A stretch of DNA of 64,000 bases from Parus major (lineage: Eukaryota > Chordata > Aves > Passeriformes > Paridae), in contig NC_031781.1 in NCBI RefSeq assembly GCF_001522545.3, forward strand, positions 10,173,487 through 10,237,486, in the 5' to 3' direction. Below the pieces are notes generated by a model. That model saw only the letters and a list, made by a program, of their open reading frames with translations. It was not told where the DNA came from and ran no database searches. Numbering within the stretch: the first letter of the stretch is position 1; every line of letters begins with the position of its first letter. The translations under genes and the position numbers were made by a program. Below, piece by piece: positions 22,291 to 51,100 of the stretch.

Positions 22291-25200
22291 AATTTCAGCA
22301 CTCCACCTCTTCCTGCAGTGGCATTGGTGTCCCACTTCACAGCTGCCTGGTCTCTTTGAACAGGCTTCCCTTTAACAACGTTCAAATATTTAATTTGCCA
22401 AGTGCTGTGGGAATCCCAAAGGTTTGGAAGAACTATCTATTATAAATGACAAAACATGACATTATTATAGGTAGCCTGCCTACTCGATGTCATCTGTGTT
22501 CTATGCTGCTCCTTTAATGAGACTGTCTTTCAAATTCTGAACAGAACAGAAAAAGATCCTGATGCCAGCACTTCCCAGGTACTCTAAAAATTAAAACAGC
22601 CAAGTCCTTACAATATAAAAAAGCCAGCTTTCTAAACCCTAAAACCCTCATGTTCAGAGGAATTGCTTTTAATATTCTGTTATTTAGTTGTACAGGCATT
22701 CAGGAGGAGGTTGCTCCCAGCCACCCAGTGCAATTCAATAAGTGTTCCCCTGAAACCTAACCACACAGTGCCCTCTGCTGCAGTTTTCTCCAAAATATTA
22801 AAAGAAGAAAAAAAGAATGAAACAAGAAAAAAAACCCCAACAACCCAGCCATGCTTTGCAGCCTATCCTCTGGCTCAAATTGAGATAAGCAGATGGTTTG
22901 TTAGTACTTAAGAATGACTCAGTAACATCCAAAGTACTACATAAAACACTTTAGCCAGAGAAAAGTCAAAATAACAAAATGAATTCCATACAAGAGACAG
23001 CGAAAGCAATTGAAAAATCAGGCAGGGAAGGCAGGAGTGCTAGAAGCTCCCTGCCTTAGCCTGGCTGGCCCTACTCTTCAAGCAGGACTCCAAACCCAGT
23101 GATTTAAGCTGAATGACTAGTTCCTATACTCTCATTGTTTTGTTCTTCCCACCACCCTCAACCCAATCACCACATCCTCCAAACGCTCCCAAGAGCAGTG
23201 TGAACAAGCCAAGGACATGAAGATGCAAGCCCAAAGCCCAGGTTGCCTTCACAGTCCTGATGCTGGCTAACCCACACCAGATGGAGCTGCCTCAGCTCCT
23301 GCTGAGCACCTTCTCAGGAGAGAAAGATGGGCTGGGAATAAGTCATTTCTGTCATCTTACTCTTGATTTTGACAGCAGTGCTAGCAGTTGACAGTCCAGG
23401 GAACCGGGATCCTTGTGGAATACCACAGAAAAGAAGGACAAACACAAAACTGCTTTGGAAAACTCAAGGCCAACAAGGTACTTCAGCAATTCTCACTTTG
23501 AGCTACTATCACTTCGGGCTCAGTTAATTAAAATCAATAACTGCATTTGTTTTGGTTTGGAGTTTAGGCCTTCACTGAACAGTATTAAGGCTTTTGTTCA
23601 CAGATTCACCAATTATAAAGTCAATAATTTTAAATTAGCTAGACATACTGTGAATATTGTCTTGGCAATGTAAGGCACCTCTGAACACAGGGATTTAGGG
23701 AATGCACAGGCATTAGGATTTTAAAGCAGCACCTTGCTAGTGGTGCAGATGAAGAACAAAAACATTTCAGATACTCCATAAGACTGTGTTCAGACCCTGT
23801 CACAGACCCAAACACCAGTGTTTGGGAACATTTCATTCTGATTCCTGGGTTAACTTGGTAGAAGAGTAGGGTCCACCTGAAAACATGTATCAAGAGGCAA
23901 CAAGATGACAATCTCTAAAGACCTGAAGATTGAGTCTTGCCACCAAAGCCTACAAAATTCAATTTTCTCTACAACTGTACTATTAAGAAATGCTGAGTTT
24001 GTTGCCCAGTTGGCCTGATACTCAAGATTGTCAGACCCATATTTTCAAACTATTGTTTGCACAAGGAGCTTAAAAAGATGGTAAAGTTTCTCTCCCTATC
24101 ACTCTCTTCAGTAAAATAAAAAATTGAGAGATTTTTAAAATCATGAGATTTGACAGCAGACTGGGTTTCAGCCTGAGATGGGGTGTTGTTCAGCAAGGTC
24201 AAGAAATCTATTGGAGAAAAAATACATGTTTATTTGAATCTTCCCTGAAATTTGTGCTTCATCCATCTCTAAACCTTTAGAAAACACCAGTCTGTTTTCT
24301 CCTTTCCACAATACCTTCTCCTGTGCTTCCTGCATCTTCCTGGATCCCAGCCAGGCCTGGAAGCACCAAATAACCACAAGGAAGATTGTTCCTTGAGATC
24401 ACCACCCAGGAGCAGAAAAAAATATTGTGATCTGTTTGGGCAGGCCTGTTTTTACTGAAGGAACCACCTTACTTGAGCAGATGTGAAACCTTGAATGGAG
24501 CCAGGAATTCAGCCAACAGCTTATCAGCACCAGTTACCATGAAAATCAACTAATTCCACTGAAGCAGCAAAAATCCTGCAAGGATGGTTTCTTTTGACAC
24601 ATGGAATCAGTAACATTATTCTGAGCAGCAGGGAGCAGAGCATGTGTGAAACAAAATGCACAAAGGGCAGAGTTCTTAACTCCAAAGATTCGAAGATGTC
24701 CAGTCTGCTTGTCCACAGAGTGGAAGACAAAACAGAGGGGAAGACTACAGACTGTGTGGGAATCTACATGCAGAGAAAGATCTCTCTAATGTAGCTACCC
24801 CAAGGGTGAAAAGCTGGGAGAATCTCTGTTCAGCACAGTATTTAATTACCTAAAGGAAAAAGGATGTAAATAGACTTTAAGAAACACACTTGATAATAAA
24901 TCTATGACAAAAGGCAATGTAGAAATCTGTGCTTTTGAATTTATTATCTGACCTTCCTGCTGAGCATTCCCATGCAGCTGCAGGATAAAATAAATTGCAC
25001 TAGCTAAAGAAACTGTAGGAAACATTTGAATATTCCCTGTTCTGAAATATTAACCTGTGATAATTTTGACCATTTCACTCAAGTGGAGAATGGCACAGTG
25101 CACAGATGAAGACACTAGGAATTTCACTGGAAGAGAGGATTGCAAAAGGGAATAAACCCCAGCTGAGACCCCTGCATTGGAAGTGCAAAAGTTGTCTTGC

Positions 25201-28200
25201 TTAAACTGACTAGAATTAAAAAACACAAACTACAAAACAACCTTCATTAAAATACTCTTCTGGGAAGTGTGCAGCATATGACTACTTAAAGGAACTGGTT
25301 TTGCTTAGAAATACAGCCAAGTCCCCATATTTCTGAAAGATTAAGGACTTTTTTTATCCTTTATGTCTGCTTTTCTTTTCTCCTTTAAAAAGCTTTCATA
25401 AGAATCCCAGAAAGGAAAGGTGACTTCAGTGCACAGCAGATGGGCACTATGCTGTTCACTAAAGCAGATAAATAAAGGGCTTATCCTGTAAAGCAGCTGA
25501 GCACCAGAACTTTTCCTGTCAGCTGTAGACAAGATTCTGGCTTGCAGCACTTAACACAACTGAATTGTGGAGGACATTACTCCACAGGTTTAGATCCAGC
25601 CTGAGTCTCTCTCACTTCACTAATGCTTCAACTGGTCTGCACAAATCCTTGGAGCATCCTCACTGCTTTCCCTCACACTGAAGCCACCTGAGGAAGAAGG
25701 CCTGGCACTCTCTAAAGTACTATTTATTGTAAAATAACATCTTGTTGATGATAGAACATCATCAGCAAACTGTGTGCCCGATGCCTATACGAAGAATACA
25801 TTCTCTGAGCCAAAGTCTTGGCAATCAAATTAAGGCATGTTCAGAGAATCTCATACTCAACTCAGAACTTCATCATAATGATACTGTATAAAAAACTAAA
25901 ACACCGTTCAAGGGACATTAACCATACATTTTGGACTGAAAGTATGACAGGTAAGATTAGATGAGACACATTCAGCAGACCACCAGAGCCAAATTTTGAA
26001 ACAGAGGACTACCAACATCACGTTTGCAGAAAAGCAGATACACAGTCATATCTCACTTGCCTGCACAAACTAGCAGATGGTTTGCAAAACCAGGAAAGTG
26101 AACTTGAAGCACTCACTCTGTCTTTGACAACTTCACAAGCATGAGTTTTGCATGGAAAAAATTACATGTGTACATCATTAGCAGATGCAGGTCCTAACTC
26201 TCCCACTTTGATTATTTCCTTTTAACTGCCTTGTTTCTGATGCCTTTTAAAAAGGAGCATAACAGCTTCTCACTATTTATTGAAGATCTTGAAGAAAAAT
26301 CATTCCTGGTGGGTCTTGAGCTCCCCCCACTGACTTCTCACTAACTGCTAACATCCAGGCCTCATTCCAACACTCGGCCACTGTCCAGACAAGCTTTTCT
26401 GGGTGGGATGTTGAATTTTTACACCAATGAAGATATGATTGCCCTCTGCTGTGTGTATGATCACTGTATCTTAGTTGTACCACTGCTAACAGAAGTTATT
26501 GCTCTGCCTGGCCCTTCCTGGAGAGCGCTGCTACTCATCTGAAGAGCTTGTTTTCCTCTTTCTCCTTAAGCTATTCCCCCTTGCTCCCTGGCCAATGTCT
26601 TGTGTGATCTGAGACACTCTCCTTATCTCAGCCTGGAGCCCAGGGTTATTACATGCTCTGGATTATGTTCACCATCAGCACACCAACGGGTTGACTTAGC
26701 GTACTTAATTGTGCCAAAATTTCTGAATGTGACAGAAGACTTTTGATATCATTTGCCATGAACACTAATCCATAAAGTCTGAGCTTCAGGCCATCCACAT
26801 GTCACCCAAAAGGCAAGCAAACAAATCAGGTTGTCAACAGCTTCCAGCATGCCTCAGGCTCCACTGACTCTCCATTGTTGGTGTTGACAAAGGGTGTAGC
26901 CATGCTCATGGCTAAGGACTTTGGCTGTCTCCTGGCTCATGACCAATTTCTACAGTAATGCAATGAGAAACAATTGTTATCTTTTCCTGAATAAATAACC
27001 AGCATCTCTTTTTGTCCTTCTACCCATGAAATGCTCATGGCTTTGGGGAGATCTGGAGTTCCTTCTCCAAAACAGGAAATGCAGTTCTAAAATGCAGCAC
27101 CCTTACTTGTCTCCTGATGCAGATAGGTGAAGTTCCCAGAAGGCCAGTGAAGGCACTGGAATAATGTGAGAAAGGCTGAGGCCACAGTTTAGGCCTTTTG
27201 TCACCTTCTTGGTCTTTAAGGTACATTCTCTACATTTTCTTATCTGTGTTATGCATTCTGGATATATAAAAGAGGAGGGAGCAACCTTAGAGGATACCAC
27301 TTCATTGACAGATCCTCAATGGAATATAAAGATGGAGATAGGTCATGTTCTTTCTTTTCCTGGCCTGTGAACAAAGGCATATGGCTGAAGGGAGCTCTCT
27401 GATTGTTCTTCACAGTTAAATTGACTGCCTTCAGCAGCAAGACTTATAGCTGACTGCACACAAGGAATGGGAGCAAGCCCAGGTGACAAATTCATTTGGT
27501 TTTAGATGAAAGAATGGTTAAAGATTTTCACAGTTTTTTTCCTTCAAATACCTTCTTGCAAACAATTTCATTTAGAAATGCTTCCAGGATCTGCTGTCTG
27601 CATGGACTTGTCTTTTGGAGCATTTCCTTTATGGCAGAGATTGTTTTACTCCATGTTTTTCAGAATGCTGTGTAGCTTTATTCTTTCAAGTATGAGATCA
27701 GACCTTTATAATGCCAAGAGCCCTCTAGTCCTGTGCAAGAGCTGAGCAAATTATGCATATTCTGTTCTATTCTACTCTATTCATAAACCTCCCCTACCAG
27801 TTTCTACCTCAATGTCTTCTCATAACACACAAAGCTACATTATTATGAATTATTTTATGTGGTTGGTTTATTACTAATCCTCAGACTAAGCTGAGTAATT
27901 CCTAGGAGAGAACTGTCATAATGAGACAGTTTATATTACAGAAGGCAGACCAAGGCCTTTCATGTGAAAGGTGGGGAAGCTTATCATCATCCTGTAAGCA
28001 CTTTGTACAGCTGCTGACTGGCCTGCAGGGAGCCACAGTTCAAGCAAGCATGTTTAAACCTTTATTAAACAAGTCTCTTGCACTCCTATCCTTAAAACAA
28101 TTTCCTGATCCTTTCCACAAATCACTTGCCCCTTCTTCAAAATCTCTTCTTGCAAACCACTTCATTTATAAATGTTACACTTCTGCTATTTAAAATAACT

Positions 28201-28590
28201 TGACATAATCTCTTGGTGAGTGGAATGGTTTCCCAAAAAGCTGTAGAACCTCTTACCCAGCACACCTGAAGAGTAAGATCCTGAGAGCTGAGCATGATCT
28301 GGTATTCTGTGGGAGAAAAATACTCTCAGAACAGAAGACAGATTCAGGGTGTCATCTGTTAACAATAATCAGAACCATTATTGGGGTACAGAGACAGGAT
28401 GCTAATATGGCAGTCCATTCATCTCTAGAACTGAGCAATACTTTCTTTTTCTCCAGAGTTCAATCCTCTCCTTTTCCATCAACTACCTACAGTGACATAA
28501 AGCAAAGCTAAGCAAGAAACTGCCATCATAGTGCTTCCAAGGCTACCCTTGTGCTGCAAATCAACATTGTCCCCTTCATCCATTCTCCAT
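22291..28590. other. Intergenic, no gene seen
   Basis: AT-rich non-coding sequence without a recognised gene, RNA or repeat of known family. Open frames are all under 92 codons. A short degenerate TTCTA pentamer run lies near 27760-27783. Confidence 0.55.
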
Positions 28591-28910
28591 AGAATCATAT
28601 AATTACAGAATAGTTTAGGTTGTAAAGGACCTTTAAAGATCATCTACTCTAACCCCCTACAATGAGCAGGGACATCTTTAACTAGGTCAAGTTAATGAGA
28701 GATCCATCCAACCTGGACTGGAATGTTTTCAGCAATGGGGCATCTACTGCTTCTCTGGGCAACCTGGTCCAATGTTTCACCACCCTCATTATAAAAAAAT
28801 TCTTCCTTATATCTAATCTGAATCTACCCTCCTTTAGTTTAAAACCATTATCCCATTCTTGCTGTAAGGCAATAGTGGTAATAACAACCAACAGCAGAGT
28901 GTCCAGAGCA
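28591..28910 (-). mobile_element. CR1 LINE fragment (ORF2 C-terminal end plus 3' end)
   Basis: The + strand shows the reverse complement of a CR1 3' end: 'AGAATCATA...ACAGAATAG', then 'AAAGATCATCTACTCTAACCCCC', 'CATCCAACCTGGACTGGA' and 'CTTCTTCCTTATATCTAATCTGAA'-type blocks. The minus-strand frame at 28682-28993 encodes FRLDIRKNFF, VVKHWTRLPREAVDAP and SRLDGSL motifs. This is the familiar end of the CR1 ORF2 reverse transcriptase protein. The copy is 5'-truncated and therefore dead. The left end at 28591 is clear; the right limit is uncertain and may reach about 29000. Confidence 0.88.
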
Positions 28911-29819
28911 GAAAATAAACCCTCAAGTGACTTAATCTGCTGTGGACATTTATTCCTCATGGGGCTTGGCACATTGCCATCAGCATTGAGCATGCCAAAA
29001 GAAAAAGATCTTTTGAATATTTCTTCCCTTCTTAGACCTTTCTAGAGCTGATGGATGTTTATATGGAAGAAAACAGACCAAGCTTAATATGAGAACCTAC
29101 CAACCTTCAGATAGTGGCACAAATCTTTGAGCTTGGGACATTCCTGTAACAGTAGTAAAGGCAGCACTGCTTCTCACAAGGTAAAAGGAGTCTGAAAAGG
29201 AGACAGAACAATTAACCAAAGCTAGGAACCAAACAAGCAGTTTTGTTTGGACTATGAACAAAATACAGTGGGTAGTTCTGGCCCATGCATGTTATGTCAA
29301 ACCTCAGTAGCTGTAGGTACTGTATCCCCTTTCCTACATGCTGATACTGAAATAAAAGGATGCAAAACTTGGATTTATTTTTTTTTCCTCTGTGGGGAGT
29401 GTAGAAAGTGTTAGTCTACATTCATTGCCAACATTCAAATAAATGCAATATACATTTTTTCAAGCTCACTGGGCAGTGAACACCACAGGTACAAGTGATC
29501 CAAAAAGGAATTAAGCAAGTTAATTCAGTTGTCTCCCACCAGGCCCATTTTCATCACTGGTGGCATTACAGCTATTATATGTGGTTATTTTTAGCATTAG
29601 TAAATAGCAGTAGGACTGGTCTGTAGCAGGTGTGGGAGGAAGCAATAGACTTCATTACCTACGTTGTTAAAAACTCCTTATTGAATCTTATGAAATCACT
29701 GTGTTTCCTCACACACAGAAAGGAACACCCGTCACTCAGAAGCTCGCAGAGTTTGATTTAGCGAAGTTCTTACACGTTAAACCAGCACAACCCCTTAGGA
29801 TTTCTCACAGAAAGCTGTT
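28911..29819. other. Upstream flank of TXNRD3 CpG island
   Basis: AT-rich, CpG-poor sequence with no gene seen. It separates the CR1 fragment from the start of the CpG-rich promoter region. Confidence 0.6.
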
Positions 29820-30373
29820 GCTGCAACCGGCCAACACCGGCTCGCTCTGGAGGGAGGTGACCGAGTTCTCGGGGCCTGGGCTCGCCACCTCCACTGCCCA
29901 GCCAAGGCCTCGGCCGCAGGGCAGGAACCAGGCAGGGCTGCTCCCGCTCCCGGCCCTCACACGGGCTCTTGCCATGCCCAGGACAAGGGCCCCTTCCACC
30001 CTTCAGCCCTGGCAATTGCTGGGCTTTGTGGGAAGAGAGTAGTCTATCTCTGATCAGAGATGTATGTAATAAGCATTATCAGATGCTTCAGCATGCCCTT
30101 CCTTTAACCCCGGATTGTTTGAAAAAATGAAATTTTTTCTGCTCTCTTGGCTAGTAATCCATTTTATTATAGGAGACGCTCCTCTTGTACCCGTTCTCCT
30201 CCCTGCGCAGGAGACCGCAGGGGGAGGTGGAGGCACACATGGGAAGCAGCTTTTCCCCACATACTTCGCCCCAACTGAGAGGGCACCGAGGCAGGTCAAA
30301 TCCGGCCGCTTTGGGACACGGGCCGATCGCTCCAGGCCGGGACAATCGCCGCCGGCTCGGGGCCGGGCGGTCC

Positions 30374-30383
30374 GTGACGGGGC
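30374..30383 (+). promoter_or_regulatory. Candidate antioxidant response element (NRF2/MAF site)
   Basis: GTGACGGGGC matches the ARE core RTGACnnnGC exactly, and the following AAAG partly fits the extended consensus. Thioredoxin reductase genes are known targets of NRF2, so the position about 470 bp upstream of the ATG and inside the CpG island is sensible. A 10-bp match in GC-rich DNA can occur by chance. Confidence 0.3.
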
Positions 30384-30653
30384 AAAGCACAACCCCCAGT
30401 GCACCCACACGTCCGGCCGCCTTGCCCAGCACTATCCGCCCTCCCAGCCCCGGCCGGGCGGGCGCTGAGGCGGCACCGCCCGGCACAGCCCCGCGCCCCG
30501 CCCGCCACCGCCCTCCCGTCGCTCATGCGCGCTCTCGCCGGCCTCCCGATGGCTCACTTCACGCCCCTTCGCAGAGGGGAGAGAGGCTTAAACAGCGCAA
30601 CATTATACTTCTCTACATGGTCTTTAGGCAAATAGAGACATCTTCTCCTGTGG

Positions 30654-30660
30654 TATAAAA
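30654..30660 (+). promoter_or_regulatory. TATA-box-like element
   Basis: TATAAAA lies about 200 bp upstream of the TXNRD3 ATG, in an AT-rich gap inside the CpG island. If used, transcription would start near 30680-30690. That would give a 5' UTR of about 170 nt and leave the in-frame upstream ATG at 30675 off the mRNA. Many CpG-island promoters do not use a TATA box, so this is tentative. Confidence 0.35.
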
Positions 30661-30854
30661 CGTTTTTTATTATTTTGAAACGATTCATAGTGCTTGTGGC
30701 TGAAATTCAGGCGGAGAGCCCTCTCTGGTATTTTGCAATCCCCTCCCCACTCCCTCCGAATAGGTCGGCCCGGCTCGTCACACTGCCCGCTGCGGAAGGG
30801 GCGGGCGCGGCCGAGGGTCAGCGCGGCCGCCGCGGGGAAGGCGCCGGTCTCGCC

Positions 30855-47011
<16,157 letters not shown>

Positions 47012-47223
47012 ACCTGCTGTTTTACATGTTTCCATGTTGCTCACTCTTGGTCCTGTGGAAGCTCTAATACATCCAACTGTTTTGCAGCAAAGTAAACGTT
47101 TGCATCAGTACCACTGTATGTGCTGCAGCTGGCAGTGGTGCCTTCGAGAGGCTTCCTCAGCGTGAGTTGTGTTGCACATGGGAGCAGTAATGCAGCAGGG
47201 AAATCTCAGACTGTAAATCCTGA

Positions 47224-47316
47224 CTTTGCTTGGCATTAGCACTGCGGTGCTTCTTTGACGTTGTAGCTCAGAACCTTCTCACCAGGTGAGCTACGACTGA
47301 TGGCTGCCAGGCAAGG
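47224..47316 (+). promoter_or_regulatory. SECIS element (selenocysteine insertion)
   Basis: The layout fits a eukaryotic SECIS. The 5' quartet strand TGAC (47256-47259) is followed by an 11-bp helix, GTTGTAGCTCA (47260-47270) with TGAGCTACGAC (47287-47297), which has one G-U pair. The unpaired AA (47272-47273) and CC come 12 nt after TGAC, and the 3' quartet strand TGAT is at 47298-47301. CC at 47274-47275 could pair with GG at 47285-47286 as a mini-helix (form 2 type). A basal helix can form between CTTTGCTTGGC (47224-47234) and GCCAGGCAAGG (47306-47316). The base before the 5' TGA is T rather than the usual A or G. Function: recruits SBP2/EFsec so that the TGA is decoded as Sec. Confidence 0.85.
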
Positions 47317-47685
47317 CTGGGAGGTTCTTGCCTAGTCAGATGACTGAACTCCTCCTGAAGGAAATTCTTAAATTGCACAAATTAAAGCTAATGCTTCTAG
47401 TTCCAGTGTCTTGTACAAATGCTTGAAATAGAAGAGAAATATATAATTGAGTGATTCTTGCCAACAGTTTACAGTTGACTGATTTATCTTTTTGATGCAT
47501 TTTGTTATACTTAATTGTATGTTCAGTTGAGGCAAGATGGCATAAATAGGATGCAGTGTTGAGCAGTGCAGTTCAAGCACTAGTCTCCCATCCCAACCAG
47601 TCTAAAATTTCAGAGTAAGTAACCTAAGACACCTCTGTTGTTCACATTCACAATTTTTTGACCTCAGGTGACATCATGTCTTTAA

Positions 47686-47691
47686 AATAAA
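47686..47691 (+). terminator. Proximal polyadenylation signal AATAAA
   Basis: AATAAA followed within about 10 nt by a GT-rich stretch (GTTGTGTGTC at 47699). A transcript ending here would still include the SECIS. Confidence 0.55.
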
Positions 47692-48130
47692 AATTTGAGT
47701 TGTGTGTCAAGGCTAAAGAGCAAGTGCAAGACTATGTCAGTTTGCTTAAATCTGGTTTCAGCTCTGTAATTCAAAACCTCACAGAACCCAGAATTATGTC
47801 TGTGCTGTTATGTGGAATGCTGAAGTCCTGGAGAGGCCCTCTGTCCCCCAACACAGTAGGTGCCTGCCCATGGAGGCAGGTGTTGTGCAGAGCTGCTCTG
47901 AATCATGTGGCAGCCAAGGGCAGTGACCTCCTGTGCTTTGTGTTGTGTTGTGTACGGTCAGTACTTTGAAGCTCTCTTCCACCCCTAGCATTCTGTCCTG
48001 GGGGAATTGTGCTTGAATCTGGCTCTTAGTTTTGTCCAAAGAGCTGTTTTGAAAGACTGTTCTGAACATTGTATGATAGTAAGCAGTTTTTAACTATTTA
48101 ATCTGTGACCTACCGTGGAATTTGAAGTTA

Positions 48131-48136
48131 AATAAA
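48131..48136 (+). terminator. Distal polyadenylation signal AATAAA
   Basis: AATAAA followed about 20-45 nt later by CTGTGGTGTCTG and TTGTG, a classic GT-rich downstream element. Probably the main 3' end of TXNRD3. Confidence 0.7.
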
Positions 48137-51100
48137 CAATGCATATAACACTCTGTGGTGTCTGACCTTGTGATTTATGTTGCCTAAGAATTTATTTGGC
48201 TTCAGTTATGTTGTGTATCCCGACCAGTACTAAAACCTCTATTGACTTGTGCATATTGTAATCTTTTAAATGGAGAAACAAGTTGTTTTGCCACCCCAGG
48301 GGCTTGCTCAGCATATCAAGTGTGCATCTGTTTGGGAATACAGAATTGACCTTAGGTGAGTTTAAACATGAAGGAACAGTTTTATACCATTTCTGTATAT
48401 TCCAGAAGATTCTGAATACCTTAAAGTATTGATTAACTGCAGCCCAGCTCAAAGATGCTTAGTAGAATCTAGTTAGAGTGTTAGCAGCAAATCCTGCTGG
48501 TGTTGAAGTTTAGTAACTCTTGGAGACTCTGGGGTTTTGCTCAGTAGCACTGCAAGAGACCTTCAGCTGACGGGAGATGCTTGCTGAGCTGCAGGTGCTG
48601 CTTTGCTGCAGAGCTCTGGGGAGTTCTGCTGGTCCTCTAGAAACGATGACAAACTGACTGGGAATAGCAAAGTTTACTCAGTGTAGCCCTGTTGGAGAGG
48701 AAGTGAAGAAGGAAGCCAAGTCAATGAGTGCTAATTCCTGAATTTGCTATTAGTAAGCACAAATTGAGATTTGATTTGCAGGTTCATGTTAATTGATCAA
48801 TAATTACTACTTGCATATCTGTAACAGTGTCCTAATTGCAGATGTTCCTTGTGTCACGCTTGCCCTCGCTGTCAGCTCAAGGTAATACATGGAGCTGGTG
48901 GCACTGAGAACTTTTGTACAGTTACTCTTAAGATTTCAACTCTCCAGTTAAAATACACAGCAAGTAGCTCATAGCTGGAGGAAGTGAATATGTCACTTGT
49001 GTTTCAGTAGGCTTACATGTAAAATAAAATGTCCTGTGACAACAAGACATTTGACAAAGCCAAAATTTTAAGCTGGACAGTAGGTGTTAGAGAAGAAAAT
49101 ACCTTAAAAGCAGAACCTGTAATAACAAAATAAATACCCTGAATCTGGGAAGTAAGGACACTCCAGCAGTGGCATTAATGGCAAATTGTTTACATTTCTG
49201 TTGTTGTTAAAAAAATTCTGAAGAGCTGTTCTGCATTCTTAAAACGCTCTGGTATTTATTCATGCTCTAATACCAGGAACCTTTTATAAGCTGTAGTTGA
49301 AAATGCTCAGTTGTGACTGAGTCTGTGCTTAGCTGCTTGTCTAGATCACTGGTCATTATGGCACTCTGTATCTTAATTGGAGCTCTTGACACACTGGATG
49401 AACAGCAAAGCTATGTGCTCGTTTTTTTTAATTTATTAGTGAAATCTATCCATTTCAGGTGGTTATGATTGTAGTTACTGTAAACATGGAAGACAATCAC
49501 CAAATTAGTAGATGGTTTTCCACGTAGCATAAGTTTTAATTAAATCATGAGCACTGTGATTTGTCTTGAGTAACACAAGCAGCTAAAGTTGGCCTGTGCA
49601 AGAACTGTGGGGGCAAGTAAGAGAAAAAAGAGTTGAATATTCTGTAATAAGCCATGAAATGCCAAAATTGGACACAAAAGACTTTTCTTGGGTAACTGAA
49701 CTGTTTAAAGCTTCTGATTCTCACAATTCCCCTTGGAGCTGCTTTTGACAAAGACTTGAAGTGTTTACCCTTTTTCAGCACATCTCATAGTGGCAGAAAA
49801 TTGAAAAATAAGGTTGGTTTCTTTCCTTAGCTCTAAACTGAAGTTAGAAGTATATGTTTAAATCCTGTGCTTGTCAAGTTTTCCCTGAATATTGGCAAGG
49901 GAAAAATTCCTGGGTGTGCCTTAGAAGAATTGGGAACAACACAGGAAGGAAGGATCAAGCATTTTAACTAAAAATAGTAGAGGGTCCTGATGAATGTCAT
50001 GTGCTTTGAGATTCTTGCTCTGCAAGGGGAGAAATGTTCAAATTACCTAAATCAGCTGTAAAATTGCAGCAGATGGATATGAATTGAAAAGAAAAAAGCC
50101 TGTTATCTAGAGGTTCAAGTAGAGATAGCCAAGTTTGGAGGTTTTTTGGCCTGTAGTATTTTTTACTAGCTTTCCTTTAAATAATTTGTCTTTCTTACAA
50201 TGTGTACAGTTGAAACATTATCGTGGTGAAAATCTAAAGACTTCTAGTTTCTACATAGAAAAAGTTGTATAAAAAAGATTTTTTGGAAGATCTATTTGTA
50301 GAGTTTGCAACCATTTAGGAGCTTTGCGGTTTTGACCACTGAGAGGACAGAGGTGTTACTTCTCTAGTTGGCTTGGTTAAAAATTAATACTGCACCCTTC
50401 TGTTTCCTGAAATACAAGGGTTGGGGGGGTTCTGTGTGTACTGTGGTGTGTAAGGAATTTGGTTTGTCTCCCACTACACCCTGCTGGGATGGATTTGTCC
50501 CTATTTGTGCTGCTGCTCTGTGTCTGCCACTGCAGGTGCAGCTGGCTGGGCTGAGGACACAGTGGACCTGAGAGCCTGGACAAGAAACTCCTCTCAGCAG
50601 TACTTGCAGTGATCTCTGCTTTTCACAGAGGCTGATGGCTGTGGGCAGATGCTGGCAGGGCTCACCACTGCTTTGTCTTGTAAAAACGTGGCTCTTGGAA
50701 ACCTGGCACTGACTCCCTTACATAACCTTGCCTTGGACGTGCTCTGACTTGGGGCTTGCGTGGTGTGTGGGCGAGGGCAGTTCCAGCAGGGATGGGGTCT
50801 GGGCCATGGCAGCCGTAAGGGAATGGGAGTCATGGGGCTGGAATTGTGCATTGTGGGGGGGCCCACACTGGCACAGGTTTGGGCAGAAGAGGAAAGATTT
50901 GATGGAAGGGGAAGGATTGGTTTCATTGGGATTTTTCACTCATCTTTTCCTCCTTCACATCAAGCAGGATGAAAAATTGTGGTAGGGCCTATACCAGCCT
51001 GTGGTAAAAGTGCTTTGCTGGAACTGTATCAGCCAGGTTTGCTGCCCAGTGATGTGTGCATGTTCCACCTTTCCTGGGTGTAGGTAGAATCCAGGGAGCA

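Larger units (their letters stand above)
47012..48155 (+). other. TXNRD3: TXNRD3 3' UTR
   Basis: Runs from the TAA to about 20 nt past the distal AATAAA. It contains the SECIS hairpin about 220 nt after the Sec codon and two poly(A) signals. ORFs inside it (for example 46929-47165) are chance. Exact cleavage sites are inferred. Confidence 0.75.

Noticed and set aside
29701..30042. 113-codon + strand ORF upstream of TXNRD3
   Set aside because: Low-complexity Pro/Arg/Leu composition in the CpG island with no family match; treated as chance.
30054..30658. Several overlapping 76-157 codon ORFs on both strands in the CpG island
   Set aside because: All frames are open because of GC content; none has a recognisable domain or agrees with splice sites.
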